Below are positions 15,664-25,718 of a DNA stretch of 51,783 bases, in pieces. Position 1 is the first letter of the stretch; each line of letters starts with the position of its first letter. Origin of the DNA: Acidobacteriota bacterium. GTDB taxonomy: Bacteria > Acidobacteriota > Vicinamibacteria > Vicinamibacterales > UBA2999. The stretch lies in contig QHWQ01000331.1 in the NCBI GenBank assembly GCA_003222635.1, positions 1-51,783 on the forward strand, given 5' to 3'. The position numbers and the translations under genes were made by a program. The notes under the pieces are model-generated. The model saw only the letters and a list, made by a program, of their open reading frames with translations. It made no database searches and was not told where the DNA came from.

Positions 15664-18600
15664 TTAGAAGTCAAGCTGCGCCCCGATTCTCAATAACCGT
15701 GGGCTCAAAACCTGCGCGGCGTTCCGCCATGACGATCCGTACGTCGGCGTCATGCTGAGCACGCTGTTCGCGTTGAAGATGTTGTAGATATCGAGGCTGC
15801 CGCGCAGCCGTGCGGTCCCCATCATGCGGAACGAGCGCGAGACGCGCAGGTCCACCTGCGTGAGGCGCGGCTCGAACATCGTGTTCGGCGGAATCAGCTC
15901 GGTCCGCAGCGTCTGCGTGCACGCGCCCGTCGCCGGGCACGCGGCGAGGTTGCGGCCGAGAATCGGAGCGATCTGCGCGTTCGGGATCACGTAGCTCGCC
16001 GTGATCGGGATGCCCGCGCTGTTCTGCACGATGGCGCTGGTCTCGATGTCGTACGGCAGCGGGTAGACCGCGAGGAACTTGAGCTGCGTGCCCGAGGACC
16101 AGGGCGGCGTCACGTGGCAGAAATCCGAAGTGCGCGGCACCGTCGACGTCGCCGGCAGCGCCGGTACGTTGAGGAATACGGGCGCCGTCAGCGAGGCGTT
16201 CCCGTTGATGTAGCAGTTGTCCGTGACCGTGCGCCCCGCGCTCAGGCCGCCGGAGAACTGCCCACCCTGGCCGAATCGACCGTTGAGGGTGAGATCCACG
16301 CCGTTATAGACCTGCGTCTGCCCGCCATAATTCGACGCCTGTGTGACCAGATTGTCAACGCGGCCGAAAAAGGCCGGTTTCACGTCGTACAGGCCGCAAA
16401 TCTGGCCGCCGCCGCCGCCCGGCAGGCGGCTGTCGTTCGGCGCCGTGATGCAGAAGGAGTCGTAGCCGGACGCGGGAATCGCGGTGTTGTTCGTCGCCAG
16501 GAAGCCGCCGTACCACGTACGGAAGTAGCCGACGTTGAGCGCCAGCCGCTGCGTGAGCTCGTGCTGGAACGAGACCGACGCCTGCCAGTTGTAGAACTGC
16601 TTGTTGAACCCTGTCAGCGCGTCTGGCGCGTTGCGCGTCGACAGCCGCGGCCGGCCGAAGTTCTGATCCGACCACGCGCCGCACTCGCCATTAGCCGCCG
16701 GATTCAGTTGATCGCAGTCCGGGACGAAGTTGCCGCTGCGCGGATCGCCGGCGCCGAACGCCGTATCGTTCCAGCTGCGGTTCGTCGTGAGCGAGAACAG
16801 GTTCGCCGGGTTTGCCGGCGAGACACGGATGATGTCCGGGTAGCGTCCGAACGACCCCTTCAGCGCGGTCCTGCCGTTGCCGAACAGATCGTACGCGCCG
16901 CCGAAACGCGGGCTCAGGTTGCGCCAGTGCGGGATGTGATCCGCCGCGGGGATGCGCCGTTCGGGCACGAAGAAGCCGGCGGGCGAGACGAGCTCCGGGC
17001 TCGACATGTCCACGTCGTTGTAACGCAGGCCGAGGTTCACCGTCAGGCGGCGAATCGTCCACTGATCCTGCGCGTACACCGCGGCGTCGAGCGCGGATTC
17101 TTCGAAGTGCGTCGGCGTGGCGAGCAGCTGGAGCGAGACCGGCCGCTGGTTGTTGAACGTGTAGAGAATCGCCCGGTTGGCCATGAACAGGTCCGACCCG
17201 TATTTCTTGTTGTCGCCGGTCGAGAGCTCCCGCAGGTTCACGCCGCTCTTGAAGTTGTGCGAGCCGGTGACATACGCGATGGCGAACTGCTGGTGATACT
17301 GGCGGCGGGGAAGCGTCGAATACGACGACCCGCCCGCGGTCGCACCGTACGCCGCGCCGTACTTCAGATCGACCGACTGCTCGGTGATCTGGATGCTGTT
17401 GACGTCCACGGCCTCGCCGCGCTTGTTCGTCTGCGTGATGTGATTGATGCCGGCCGCCGCCGTCAGCAGCATCTTGTTGGTGACCGGACGGGTCCACGTG
17501 CTCGTCACGTTGAAGTCGGGCTCGTATTCGTGCGCCGTCGCCGCTTCGGGCGTCACCAGCGATCCGCCCTGCGGACGGAACAGCGCGTAGATGCAGTTGC
17601 AGTTGTGCTGGAACGATCCGCCGACGACGATCTTGTCCTTCTCGGTGGCCTGCAGCGTGAGGCGGAGGCTGTAGTCGCGATAGAAGTCGTTGCTGACCCC
17701 GGGCCGGCTGAAATCCGGCTGGTAGAGCATGCTCTGCGGCTGGTGCAGCGCGTTCCAGTAGATGCCGGCGGCGTACTGCTGCGTGATGCTCTTGCGCGCC
17801 GCGCCGTAGAACCACAGCTTGTTCCGCTTGATCGGGCCGCCAACGCCCGCCGCGGCCTCGACGAATTTCTTGATCGACGCCAGGCCGGTCGTGGAGGCGT
17901 TGAGACCGCGCGCCAGCAGCTTGTCGTCGATGTTGTTGCTCTGCAGGTCGGGACCGGTGTACGCGAAGTTCGCGGTGCCGGAGAAGATGTTGCCGCCGTC
18001 CTTCGGGATCATGTTCAGCTGCACGCCGCCGGTGTCGCGGTCGGCGCCGATCCCGGTCGTCTCCGCGACGACCTCCTGGAACGTGACGCCGTTCCACACG
18101 AACACGCCGGTGTTGCTCGCCGCCATCTCGGTATTCATGCCGTCGATGACGGGCTGCGCGTTCGGCGCACCGTGAATCGCGAAGCGCGTCTGCGAACGGT
18201 CGCTGAGCGCACCCGATGCACGATCGCCTTCGTTGTTCAGCACGGCCCCGGGAAGAACGGAGATCAACGTGGACAGCCGCCCGTTGCCGGGAAGCGACTG
18301 GAGCGTCTCGGCCTCGTACTGCGTCTGCGCGCGCGCGCTGCGTGTGTCCACGAGCGGCGCTTCGCCGGAGACGGTGATCGTTTCGGCGACGTTGCCCAGC
18401 TGCATTTCGATGTCCACCGTCGCGGTGAACTCGGCGCGCAGCTCGATACCGGTGCGTTTGACCGTGCTGAAACCGGGCAGCGTGAATGTGACGGTGTAGG
18501 GACCGGGACGAAGATCGGGGATGCGATACAGGCCCTGCGCGTCGGTGACGACCGAGCGCACCTGTTCAATCAGTGCGGGGCTGGCCGCTTCGACGGTGAC

Positions 18601-18738
18601 GCCGGGCAGCACCGCGCCGGACGGATCGCGCACGACTCCGGTCATGCTGCTTTGCGCCCACGCCGAGATGGGGCCGACGACGAGACTCCAGACGACGAAC
18701 GAGGCGATCCGAGTGGTTTTCACGGGGGTGACCCTCAT
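15664..18738 (-). CDS. TonB-dependent receptor, Oar-like, cysteine-loop subgroup
   Basis: Outer-membrane receptor of 1024 residues with a signal peptide ending at ISAWAQ. The N-terminal carboxypeptidase-regulatory-like domain (SGAVLPGVTVEAASPALIEQ, LRPGPYTVTFTLPGF) is followed by plug and barrel, ending AQLDF. The barrel shares NCNCIYA, FVPDCD, NGECGAWSD, ICGLYD and TSDFCHV with the receptors at 345 and 20414. The ATG at 18738 lacks a clear ribosome site; a GTG at 18723 has GAGGG about eight bases upstream and would give MKTTRIASF, an equally good signal peptide. It is divergent from the NHL-repeat gene at 18842. The ligand is unknown. Confidence 0.92.
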   Translation of the reverse strand: MRVTPVKTTRIASFVVWSLVVGPISAWAQSSMTGVVRDPSGAVLPGVTVEAASPALIEQVRSVVTDAQGLYRIPDLRPGPYTVTFTLPGFSTVKRTGIELRAEFTATVDIEMQLGNVAETITVSGEAPLVDTRSARAQTQYEAETLQSLPGNGRLSTLISVLPGAVLNNEGDRASGALSDRSQTRFAIHGAPNAQPVIDGMNTEMAASNTGVFVWNGVTFQEVVAETTGIGADRDTGGVQLNMIPKDGGNIFSGTANFAYTGPDLQSNNIDDKLLARGLNASTTGLASIKKFVEAAAGVGGPIKRNKLWFYGAARKSITQQYAAGIYWNALHQPQSMLYQPDFSRPGVSNDFYRDYSLRLTLQATEKDKIVVGGSFQHNCNCIYALFRPQGGSLVTPEAATAHEYEPDFNVTSTWTRPVTNKMLLTAAAGINHITQTNKRGEAVDVNSIQITEQSVDLKYGAAYGATAGGSSYSTLPRRQYHQQFAIAYVTGSHNFKSGVNLRELSTGDNKKYGSDLFMANRAILYTFNNQRPVSLQLLATPTHFEESALDAAVYAQDQWTIRRLTVNLGLRYNDVDMSSPELVSPAGFFVPERRIPAADHIPHWRNLSPRFGGAYDLFGNGRTALKGSFGRYPDIIRVSPANPANLFSLTTNRSWNDTAFGAGDPRSGNFVPDCDQLNPAANGECGAWSDQNFGRPRLSTRNAPDALTGFNKQFYNWQASVSFQHELTQRLALNVGYFRTWYGGFLATNNTAIPASGYDSFCITAPNDSRLPGGGGGQICGLYDVKPAFFGRVDNLVTQASNYGGQTQVYNGVDLTLNGRFGQGGQFSGGLSAGRTVTDNCYINGNASLTAPVFLNVPALPATSTVPRTSDFCHVTPPWSSGTQLKFLAVYPLPYDIETSAIVQNSAGIPITASYVIPNAQIAPILGRNLAACPATGACTQTLRTELIPPNTMFEPRLTQVDLRVSRSFRMMGTARLRGSLDIYNIFNANSVLSMTPTYGSSWRNAAQVLSPRLLRIGAQLDF

Positions 18739-18841
18739 TGTCCCGGGTTGGCGACTATGGTCACGGGCGTTGTAACACTCCCCTCAGCGGTGGTCAAGGG
18801 GAGTACACTGGCACCGCTCACTGCCGCAAGGAGGGTCGTGC

Positions 18842-19897
18842 ATGCGCAGACGTGCCCTTTCGCTGACCGCCTGGCTCGTTGTCCTGTTCGCGTTCACGGT
18901 ACTTGGTCCGCGCGCGTCGCTGCAGCAGCGAACCGGTCCCGCTGCCGCGAAAGGTGGTGTCGGCGACATCACCGGCGACTACGAAATTCCCGATCCGAAC
19001 TGGCCGCAGTGGGCGCATCCGTATCCGAAGCCCGGATATATCTGGGGCTCGCAGGGCGGCGTGTTCGCGGAGTCGCCCAACCGCATTTATCTCGCCAATC
19101 GCGGCGAGCTGAAGCTGCCCGACAAGGTTCCGAACGGCTTTCCCGGCAACTGGGGCTTCTTCAACCAGATGGCCGCGACGCAGCCGATCGCCAACATGGT
19201 CAACTGCATCGTCGTCGTCGACGGCAACGGGAAATTGATCGAGGCGTGGAACCAGTGGGACAAGCTCTTTGAATGGGGACGCGGTCCGCATCAGGTCTAC
19301 ATCAGCCCGTACGATCCCGAGCGACACGTGTGGGTCGTCGACGACATGCGCCACGTGATCTACCGCTTCACGCACGACGGCAAGCAGCTGGTGCAGACGC
19401 TCGGCGTGCTCGATGAATTCGGTGAGAACGACGACCTCACGCGCTTCCGGCGTCCGACGATGATCGACTGGCTGCCGGACGGCACCTTCTTCGTCGCGGA
19501 CGGCTACGGCAACACGCGCGTGGTGAAGTTCGACAAGAACGGCAACATCCAGGTGTTCGACACCGACGGCAAGTTCCTCGAGCAGTGGCCGGGCATTGCG
19601 CCGCACAGCATGTTGATGAGCGCCGACGAGCACGTGTGGGCGGTTGACAGCCTGACCGATCGCATCGTGAAGTTCGATCTGCAGGGGCACGTCGAGTTCT
19701 CGTTCGGACAGTTCGGCACGCGGCCCGGCTACACGTGGGCGCCGCATCAAATCACGGCGGACTCGGATGGCAACCTGTATCTGTCCGAGGTCTTCGGCGG
19801 GCGCACGCAGAAATACCATCCGAAGCCGAACGCCGATGCCACGCATCTGGTGTGGGGACGGTCCCTCATGCCGATGGGCAACGCGCGGACGAACTGA
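18842..19897 (+). CDS. Exported NHL-repeat beta-propeller protein
   Basis: Protein of 351 residues with a signal-anchor or signal peptide at the start (TAWLVVLFAFTVLG). The body is a series of NHL-type blades, seen as repeated HxVxxD/ADGYGNxRVVKFD patterns: HVWVVDDMRHVIYRF, FFVADGYGNTRVVKFDKNG, HVWAVDSLTDRIVKFDLQG, LYLSEVFGGRTQKY. This suggests a six-bladed propeller, as in secreted peptidylamidoglycolate lyase-like proteins. Catalytic residues cannot be assigned from sequence alone, so binding is as likely as catalysis. AAGGAGG at 18828-18834 supports the ATG. The next gene begins 12 bases after the stop. Confidence 0.83.
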   Translation: MRRRALSLTAWLVVLFAFTVLGPRASLQQRTGPAAAKGGVGDITGDYEIPDPNWPQWAHPYPKPGYIWGSQGGVFAESPNRIYLANRGELKLPDKVPNGFPGNWGFFNQMAATQPIANMVNCIVVVDGNGKLIEAWNQWDKLFEWGRGPHQVYISPYDPERHVWVVDDMRHVIYRFTHDGKQLVQTLGVLDEFGENDDLTRFRRPTMIDWLPDGTFFVADGYGNTRVVKFDKNGNIQVFDTDGKFLEQWPGIAPHSMLMSADEHVWAVDSLTDRIVKFDLQGHVEFSFGQFGTRPGYTWAPHQITADSDGNLYLSEVFGGRTQKYHPKPNADATHLVWGRSLMPMGNARTN

Positions 19898-19909
19898 AGG
19901 GAGGCTGCG

Positions 19910-20392
19910 ATGAACATGAGACGAACGACGCTGCTCATCGTCGCGCTCACCCTCAGCGTGTCCGCCGCGTGGGCGCAGGCGAAGCCGGATCTCTCCGGCA
20001 CCTGGAAGCTGTCCGGGACGACCCCGCCGAACTATCCAGGGTCGGCGGGCTGGGGTGTGCCGTCGCCGACGCTGGTGATCAAACAGACGCCGACGGATAT
20101 CACGATTCAGGCCGGCCAGTACGGCGCGACGCCGATGAGCGTCGTCTACAAGCTGGATGGCAGCGACACGATCTGGGAAGCGCCGTCGGTGACGCAGTCG
20201 GGATCCACGGCAGTGGTGAAGTGGAGAACCAAGGCACGCTGGGACGGCAACAAGCTGATTCTCTTCACGTGGAACACGGCGCTGAACCAGATGCGCGATG
20301 TGATGACCCTCAGCAACGGCGCGCTGACGATTCAGCGCGGCACCGAGCAGCCGGGTCCGTCGACGAACGCAACGCTGACGTACAACAAATAG
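19910..20392 (+). CDS. Small exported beta-rich protein, unknown function
   Basis: Protein of 160 residues. The signal peptide ends at SAAWAQ; the mature part begins KPDLSGTWKLSG, the opening typical of small lipocalin-like or DUF-type exported proteins of this phylum, and continues as alternating beta-strands (TLVIKQTPTDITIQAGQYG, TAVVKWRTKARWDGNKLIL). No catalytic motif is visible. AAGGGAGG stands upstream of the ATG. It lies between the NHL propeller and a receptor gene, all on the plus strand and close together, so it may be a periplasmic accessory of that uptake unit. Confidence 0.75.
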   Translation: MNMRRTTLLIVALTLSVSAAWAQAKPDLSGTWKLSGTTPPNYPGSAGWGVPSPTLVIKQTPTDITIQAGQYGATPMSVVYKLDGSDTIWEAPSVTQSGSTAVVKWRTKARWDGNKLILFTWNTALNQMRDVMTLSNGALTIQRGTEQPGPSTNATLTYNK

Positions 20393-20413
20393 CGACCGGA
20401 CAAGCGAGGGGCC

Positions 20414-23400
20414 ATGAGGCGAATCGAGAGATCGGTCCTGCATCTCGTTGTGTTGGTGTCTCTGCTCTCTGCGGCTGCGCCCGCGCGGGCACAGCAGGCC
20501 AGCGGCATCGCCGGACTCGTCCGTGACAGTTCTGGCGCCGTCCTGCCCGGGGTCACAGTGGAGGCGGCGAGCCCCGCGCTCATCGAACGCGTTCGCACCG
20601 CTGTCACCGACGCGCAGGGGCGCTTCAACATCGTCAATCTCCGGCCGGGCACGTACGTGGTCACCTTCTCGCTGCCGGGATTCAATTCGGTCAAGCGTGA
20701 AGGGATCCAGCTGACGGCGGGGTTCACGGCCACCGTCAACGCCGACATGCAGGTCGGCGCGCTCGAGGAGACGATTACGGTCTCCGGCGAGACGCCGCTC
20801 ATCGACACGCAGAACACGCGGCAGCAGAAAGTGCTCTCGAGCGAACTGCTCGATACGCTGCCGACCGGGCAGAAGACGGCGATCAACGTCGTGTCACTGA
20901 CGCCCGGCATGACGACGGCCGGACTCGCCGACGTGGGCGGATCGCTCGGCACCTACAACGCGGGTGGGAACGCGACGACGTTCCACGGCAAGACCGGCTT
21001 CAAGCGCGAGTACGACGGCATGCGCGTCGAGAACATGGAGGCGGACGGCAACCTCGGATACATCCTCAACGCGATCACCGTCCAGGAAACCACCGTCGAG
21101 ACGGGCGGCGTGTCGGCGGAAAGCGACATGAGCGGCGTCTCGATGAACATGGTTCCGAAAGAAGGGGGCAACGCGTTTCACTATATGGCGTCGGGCCTCT
21201 TCACCAACGAGCATCTGTCGACGGACAACTTCGGCCAGCAGCTGCGCGACCGCGGCGTCACGCTGCCGAGCAAGGTCATCAACATCTACGATTGGTGGGG
21301 GACCGCGGGCGGACCGATCAAGCAGAACAAGGTGTGGTTCTTTGCCGCCGAGCGCATCTGGGGCAACCGCAACCAGCGCGCCAACACCTTCTGGAACAAG
21401 ACGCAGGGGACGCCGTTCTACACGCCGGATCCGTCGCGGCCGTTCCAGCCGAACGAGTATTACAAGTCGCACGCGGGACGCGTCACCTGGCAGGCGAGCC
21501 AGCGCAACAAATTGAACTTCTTCCTCGACGTGCAGAAGAACTGCAAGTGCTACTCGGGGACGGGACTCACCGCGGTGACGACGACGGCGCCGGAAGCGGA
21601 TGCGCAGCTGCGCTTCTGGCCGCAGTTCCTCGCGCAGGTGTCGTGGTCGGCGCCGGTGTCGACGCGGCTGCTGCTCGAGGCGGGGTATTCCGCGACGATC
21701 TCGCACTGGCCGCGCGTCTCCAATCCGGGCGTCAGCACGGATGCGATCCGCATCACGGAATCGTCGACGGGGTTTGTGTACGGCGCGCCCGAGACGCTGC
21801 AGGATCTGCAGGACAGCGATCGCCACGCGCAGCGGTTCAGCGCGTCGTACATCACCGGCACACATACGTTCAAGACCGGTTTTCAGCTGGGTCAGGGCGT
21901 CAAGAACCTGCACCAGTACTCGTGGAGCGATTACAACTACACGTTCCTGCGAGGCGTGCCGACGCAGATCACGCAGCTGGCGACGCCGTACTTCCGCAAG
22001 GAGCGCATCCGCGCGGACCTCGGGATCTACGCGCAGGATCAGTGGGCCGTGAAGCGGGTGACGGTGAACTACGGCCTGCGCTTCGATTACTACAACGCCT
22101 ATGTGCCCGAACAGCACATGCCGGCGACGAAGTTCGTGCCGGCGCGCGACTTCGATCCCGTCTATCACGTGCCGCTCTGGAAGGATGTGAGCCCGCGGCT
22201 CGGATTCGCCTACGACCTCTTCGGCAACGGCAGGACCGCGGTGAAGGCGTCGCTCGGCCGCTACGTGGGGAAGACGGCGATCAGCGTCGCAGCGGACAAC
22301 AACCCGGTGACGCGATCGGTGCTGAACGTGACGCGCACGTGGACCGATGCAAACGGCAATTTCGTGCCTGATTGCGACCTCGCGAACTTCTCGACCAACG
22401 GCGAGTGTGGCGCGATCAGCAATACGAACTTCGGGCGCGTCAACCCGAACGCGACGCGCTATGACGAGGAAGCGATTCACGGCTGGGGCAAGCGGGATTA
22501 CCTGTGGGACCTCTCGACGGAGATCCAGCAGCAGCTCGGCGCCGGCGTGTCGCTGAACGCGGGATACTACCGCAACTGGTACAGGAACTTCCTCGTCACC
22601 GACAACCAGGATGTGGCGCCCGCTGACTACAACCCGTATTGCATCACTGCGCCCCGCGATACGCGTCTGCCCGCCGGCGGCGGCTATCAGGTCTGCGGAC
22701 TGTACGACATCTCGCCGGCAAAGTTCGGCCGCGTTACCAATCTCGTGACACTGGCGAACCATTACGGCGATGAAACCTTCGTCTCGAACTTCATCAACGT
22801 CAGCCTGAATACGCGGCTGCGGTCGGGCGCGCAGTTCGGCGCGGGCTTCGACACCGGACAGACGGTCAACGATGCGTGCTTCGACGTCGACTCTCCGGGT
22901 GCGCCCACCGCGGCGAACCTGCCGGGCGTGTCGAGAACTCCGACGCCGTTCACGGCGACGACGGTGAACGGCAGGAAGATCTGCAAAGCGGTGACGCCGT
23001 GGGGCGCCAACGCGCAATTCAAGGCGAACGGCAGCTATCCGCTGCCGGCCGACTTCATCGTCAGCGGCACGCTACAGAACGTCGCTGGTCCGAACATCAC
23101 GGCGAACTACACGGTGCCGAACTCGGTCGTCGCCCCGTCGCTCGGACACGATCTGGCCGCATGCGCCGGCCGGACGCCGTGCACGGCAAGCGTGGCCGTA
23201 CCGCTGCTTGCGCCGCAGACGGTGTTCGAGCCGCGGCGCACGCAGCTCGACCTGCGCATCACGAAATTTGTCGGAGTGAGGCGCGGACGTCTGCAGCTGA
23301 ATCTCGACATGTATAACTTCCTCAACGCCAGCAACGTCGTCACGCTGAACACCAACTACGGCCCGAGCTGGCTGCAGCCAACGTCATTCCTCACCGGCCG

Positions 23401-23434
23401 GTTGTACGAAGTTGGAGCGCAGTGGAGCTTCTAA
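20414..23434 (+). CDS. TonB-dependent receptor, Oar-like, cysteine-loop subgroup
   Basis: Outer-membrane receptor of 1006 residues. The signal peptide ends near PARAQQ, followed by the carboxypeptidase-regulatory-like domain (SGAVLPGVTVEAASPALIER), a plug (TLPTGQKTAINVVSLTPGM) and a barrel ending AQWSF. Shared loop motifs are NCKCYSG, FVPDCDL, NGECGAIS and VCGLYDI, making it the third member of the cysteine-loop subgroup. CGAGGGG precedes the ATG. The stop overlaps the start of the following DUF1592 gene by 13 bases, so receptor and haem protein are translationally coupled, which is a useful functional hint. Confidence 0.92.
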   Translation: MRRIERSVLHLVVLVSLLSAAAPARAQQASGIAGLVRDSSGAVLPGVTVEAASPALIERVRTAVTDAQGRFNIVNLRPGTYVVTFSLPGFNSVKREGIQLTAGFTATVNADMQVGALEETITVSGETPLIDTQNTRQQKVLSSELLDTLPTGQKTAINVVSLTPGMTTAGLADVGGSLGTYNAGGNATTFHGKTGFKREYDGMRVENMEADGNLGYILNAITVQETTVETGGVSAESDMSGVSMNMVPKEGGNAFHYMASGLFTNEHLSTDNFGQQLRDRGVTLPSKVINIYDWWGTAGGPIKQNKVWFFAAERIWGNRNQRANTFWNKTQGTPFYTPDPSRPFQPNEYYKSHAGRVTWQASQRNKLNFFLDVQKNCKCYSGTGLTAVTTTAPEADAQLRFWPQFLAQVSWSAPVSTRLLLEAGYSATISHWPRVSNPGVSTDAIRITESSTGFVYGAPETLQDLQDSDRHAQRFSASYITGTHTFKTGFQLGQGVKNLHQYSWSDYNYTFLRGVPTQITQLATPYFRKERIRADLGIYAQDQWAVKRVTVNYGLRFDYYNAYVPEQHMPATKFVPARDFDPVYHVPLWKDVSPRLGFAYDLFGNGRTAVKASLGRYVGKTAISVAADNNPVTRSVLNVTRTWTDANGNFVPDCDLANFSTNGECGAISNTNFGRVNPNATRYDEEAIHGWGKRDYLWDLSTEIQQQLGAGVSLNAGYYRNWYRNFLVTDNQDVAPADYNPYCITAPRDTRLPAGGGYQVCGLYDISPAKFGRVTNLVTLANHYGDETFVSNFINVSLNTRLRSGAQFGAGFDTGQTVNDACFDVDSPGAPTAANLPGVSRTPTPFTATTVNGRKICKAVTPWGANAQFKANGSYPLPADFIVSGTLQNVAGPNITANYTVPNSVVAPSLGHDLAACAGRTPCTASVAVPLLAPQTVFEPRRTQLDLRITKFVGVRRGRLQLNLDMYNFLNASNVVTLNTNYGPSWLQPTSFLTGRLYEVGAQWSF

Positions 23435-25716
23435 GAAGAGTCGCCCTCACCGTGCTGCTCGCCGCGGCGACCGCCGGGATCGTCGCCGCCGGCGGGCAGA
23501 CCGCGCCACCGACGGTCCAACGCGCCACACTCGACAAGTACTGCGTCACTTGTCACAACGCGCGACTTCGCACGGCGAGCCTCCTGCTCGATGAGGCGGA
23601 CGTCGATCGTCCCGAGACGAGCGCGGCGATCTGGGAAAAGGTGCTGCACAAGCTGCGCGCGCGCGAGATGCCGCCGGCGGGCGTGCCGCATCCGGACGAT
23701 GCGACGTACAGCGCGCTCGTCGCCTATCTTGAGGCCACCCTCGATGCGGCGGCGGCTGCGCATCCGAACCCGGGCAGGCCCGGCGCGTATCGTCTGAATC
23801 GATTTCAGTACGCCAATGCCGTCCGCGATCTGCTCGGCCTGGAGATCGACGCCGCGTCACTGCTGCCGGCGGACGATTCAGGGTACGGCTTCGACAACAT
23901 CGGCGACGTGCTGACGGTCTCGCCCGTACTGCTCGAGAAGTATCTCTCCGCGGCGGCGGCGATCAGCCGGCAGGCGATCGGCGATGCCTCACTCGCGCCG
24001 ACCTCGACCGAGTTCCCGGTTCCTCCTGCCACCGTGCAGAGCGAGCGTGAGAGCCGCGACCTGCCGATCGGATCACGGGGCGGCATAGCGGTGCGCCACC
24101 ACTTTCCACTCGACGCCGAGTACGTGATCAAGGTCCGGCTGCAGCGAGGCAAGGACGCCACCACGATCGTCGGCATGTCCGAGCCGCGACGCCTCGATGT
24201 CCGTCTCGATGGCCGCCGCGTCAAACAGTTCATCGTCGGCGGTCCGGGGCCCGTAAACGACGACGGTCTCGAGGTGCGTCTCACGGTGCCGGCGGGATCG
24301 CATCTGGTCGCGGCGACTTTCGTCAAGGACACGGTGAAACCCGAAGGCGTGCTCTACACCGCGGGTGACCAGGCGTTCTTCGAAGGGGTCGGCACCGTCT
24401 CGGTTGCCGGTCCGTACAACGCGACGGGGCCAGGCGACACGGCCACGCGCCGGAAGGTGTTCGTCTGCCGTCCGCAGCGACCGTCGGACGAAGACGCCTG
24501 CGCGACCACGATCGTGACGACGCTCGCACGGCGCGCCTACCGGCGGCCGATCGCGAACGGCGAAATTCCATCGCTGATGATGCCGTATCGATCGGGACGC
24601 GAGCATGGTGGATTCGAGAGCGGCATCAGGCTCGCGCTGCAGCGCATCCTCGTGTCGCCCGACTTCCTGTTCCGCGTCGAAGTCGATCCCGCGGGAGTGG
24701 CACCGGGATCGCCCTATCGCGTGAGCGACATCGAGCTCGCGTCGCGCCTCTCCTTTTTCTTATGGAGCAGCGGTCCGGATGACGAGCTGCTGGGGCTCGC
24801 GGAGCGCGGACAGCTGCACGATGGCCCGGTGCTGGATCGGCAGGTCACGCGCATGCTCGCCGACCCACGCGCCGGCACGCTCGTCTCGAATTTCGTCGGG
24901 CAGTGGCTGTACCTCCGCAACATGGAATCGGTACTTCCCGACCCGTCGGCGTTTCCGGATTTCGACGAGAACCTCCGCGCGGCGCTCGAGCGGGAAACCG
25001 ATCTGTTTTTCTCCAGCATGATCACGGAAGACCGGAGCCTCCTCGATCTGCTGCGCGCCGATTACACCTTTCTCAACGAGCGGCTGGCGCGTCACTACGG
25101 CATCCCCGGCATCCACGGCACCGAATTCCGCCGCGTGACCCTCACGGACGAGGCGCGCACAGGACTGCTCGGGAAGGGAAGCGTGCTGACGGTGACGTCG
25201 TACCCGAATCGAACGTCGCCGACGCTGCGCGGCAAATTCATTCTCGAAAACCTTCTCGGGTCGCCGCCGCCACCACCGCCCCCGAACGTGCCGTCGCTCA
25301 AGGACGACAAGGACGTGAGCCAGCTGACGATGAGACAGCGGATGGAGCTGCACCGGGCAAGCCCGGTGTGCGCGAGCTGCCACGTGCGGATGGATCCGCT
25401 CGGCTTCGCGCTGGAGAACTTCGACGGCCTTGGCCGATGGCGCGCGGGCGTTGACGCATCGGGTGTGCTTCCCGACGGCACGAAGATCGACGGTCCCGTC
25501 GGGCTGCGGAACGTCCTGCTCGCGAGGAAGGATCAATTCGTGGAGACGACGACGGAGCGTCTGCTGACCTACGCGCTTGGACGCGGCGTCGAGGCGTATG
25601 ACATGCCGGCGGTGCGCACGATCGTTCGTGAGGCGGCGCCCTATGACTACCGCTGGTCGTCGCTCATCACCGGCATCGTCCACAGCGTGCCGTTTCAGAT
25701 GAGGAGAGCCCACTGA
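23422..25716 (+). CDS. DUF1592-type exported cytochrome c protein (PSD-family domains)
   Basis: Exported protein of 764 residues starting at GTG, with TTGGAG a few bases upstream and inside the end of the receptor gene. After the signal peptide, YCVTCHN (residues about 41-46) is a c-type haem site, with EMPPAGVPHP after it. Next come DUF1587-like (AYRLNRFQYANAVRDLLGLE), DUF1595/DUF1592-like (RRAYRRPIANGE, RILVSPDFLFRVE), DUF1588-like (SPPPPPPPNVPSL, CASCHVRMDPLGFALENFDG, a second CxxCH) and DUF1585-like (LTYALGRGVEAYDMP) parts. The family is common in Planctomycetes and Acidobacteria, always near DUF1552, and has no proven reaction. The two haem sites suggest oxidation chemistry (inference). 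Confidence 0.88.
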   Translation: MELLRRVALTVLLAAATAGIVAAGGQTAPPTVQRATLDKYCVTCHNARLRTASLLLDEADVDRPETSAAIWEKVLHKLRAREMPPAGVPHPDDATYSALVAYLEATLDAAAAAHPNPGRPGAYRLNRFQYANAVRDLLGLEIDAASLLPADDSGYGFDNIGDVLTVSPVLLEKYLSAAAAISRQAIGDASLAPTSTEFPVPPATVQSERESRDLPIGSRGGIAVRHHFPLDAEYVIKVRLQRGKDATTIVGMSEPRRLDVRLDGRRVKQFIVGGPGPVNDDGLEVRLTVPAGSHLVAATFVKDTVKPEGVLYTAGDQAFFEGVGTVSVAGPYNATGPGDTATRRKVFVCRPQRPSDEDACATTIVTTLARRAYRRPIANGEIPSLMMPYRSGREHGGFESGIRLALQRILVSPDFLFRVEVDPAGVAPGSPYRVSDIELASRLSFFLWSSGPDDELLGLAERGQLHDGPVLDRQVTRMLADPRAGTLVSNFVGQWLYLRNMESVLPDPSAFPDFDENLRAALERETDLFFSSMITEDRSLLDLLRADYTFLNERLARHYGIPGIHGTEFRRVTLTDEARTGLLGKGSVLTVTSYPNRTSPTLRGKFILENLLGSPPPPPPPNVPSLKDDKDVSQLTMRQRMELHRASPVCASCHVRMDPLGFALENFDGLGRWRAGVDASGVLPDGTKIDGPVGLRNVLLARKDQFVETTTERLLTYALGRGVEAYDMPAVRTIVREAAPYDYRWSSLITGIVHSVPFQMRRAH

Positions 25717-25718
25717 TC

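Noticed and set aside
16114..19272. A 1,052-codon open frame on the + strand antisense to the receptor at 15664-18738
   Set aside because: High-GC third-position bias leaves antisense frames open; the peptide is Arg/Val-rich without domains, and the minus-strand receptor is unmistakable.
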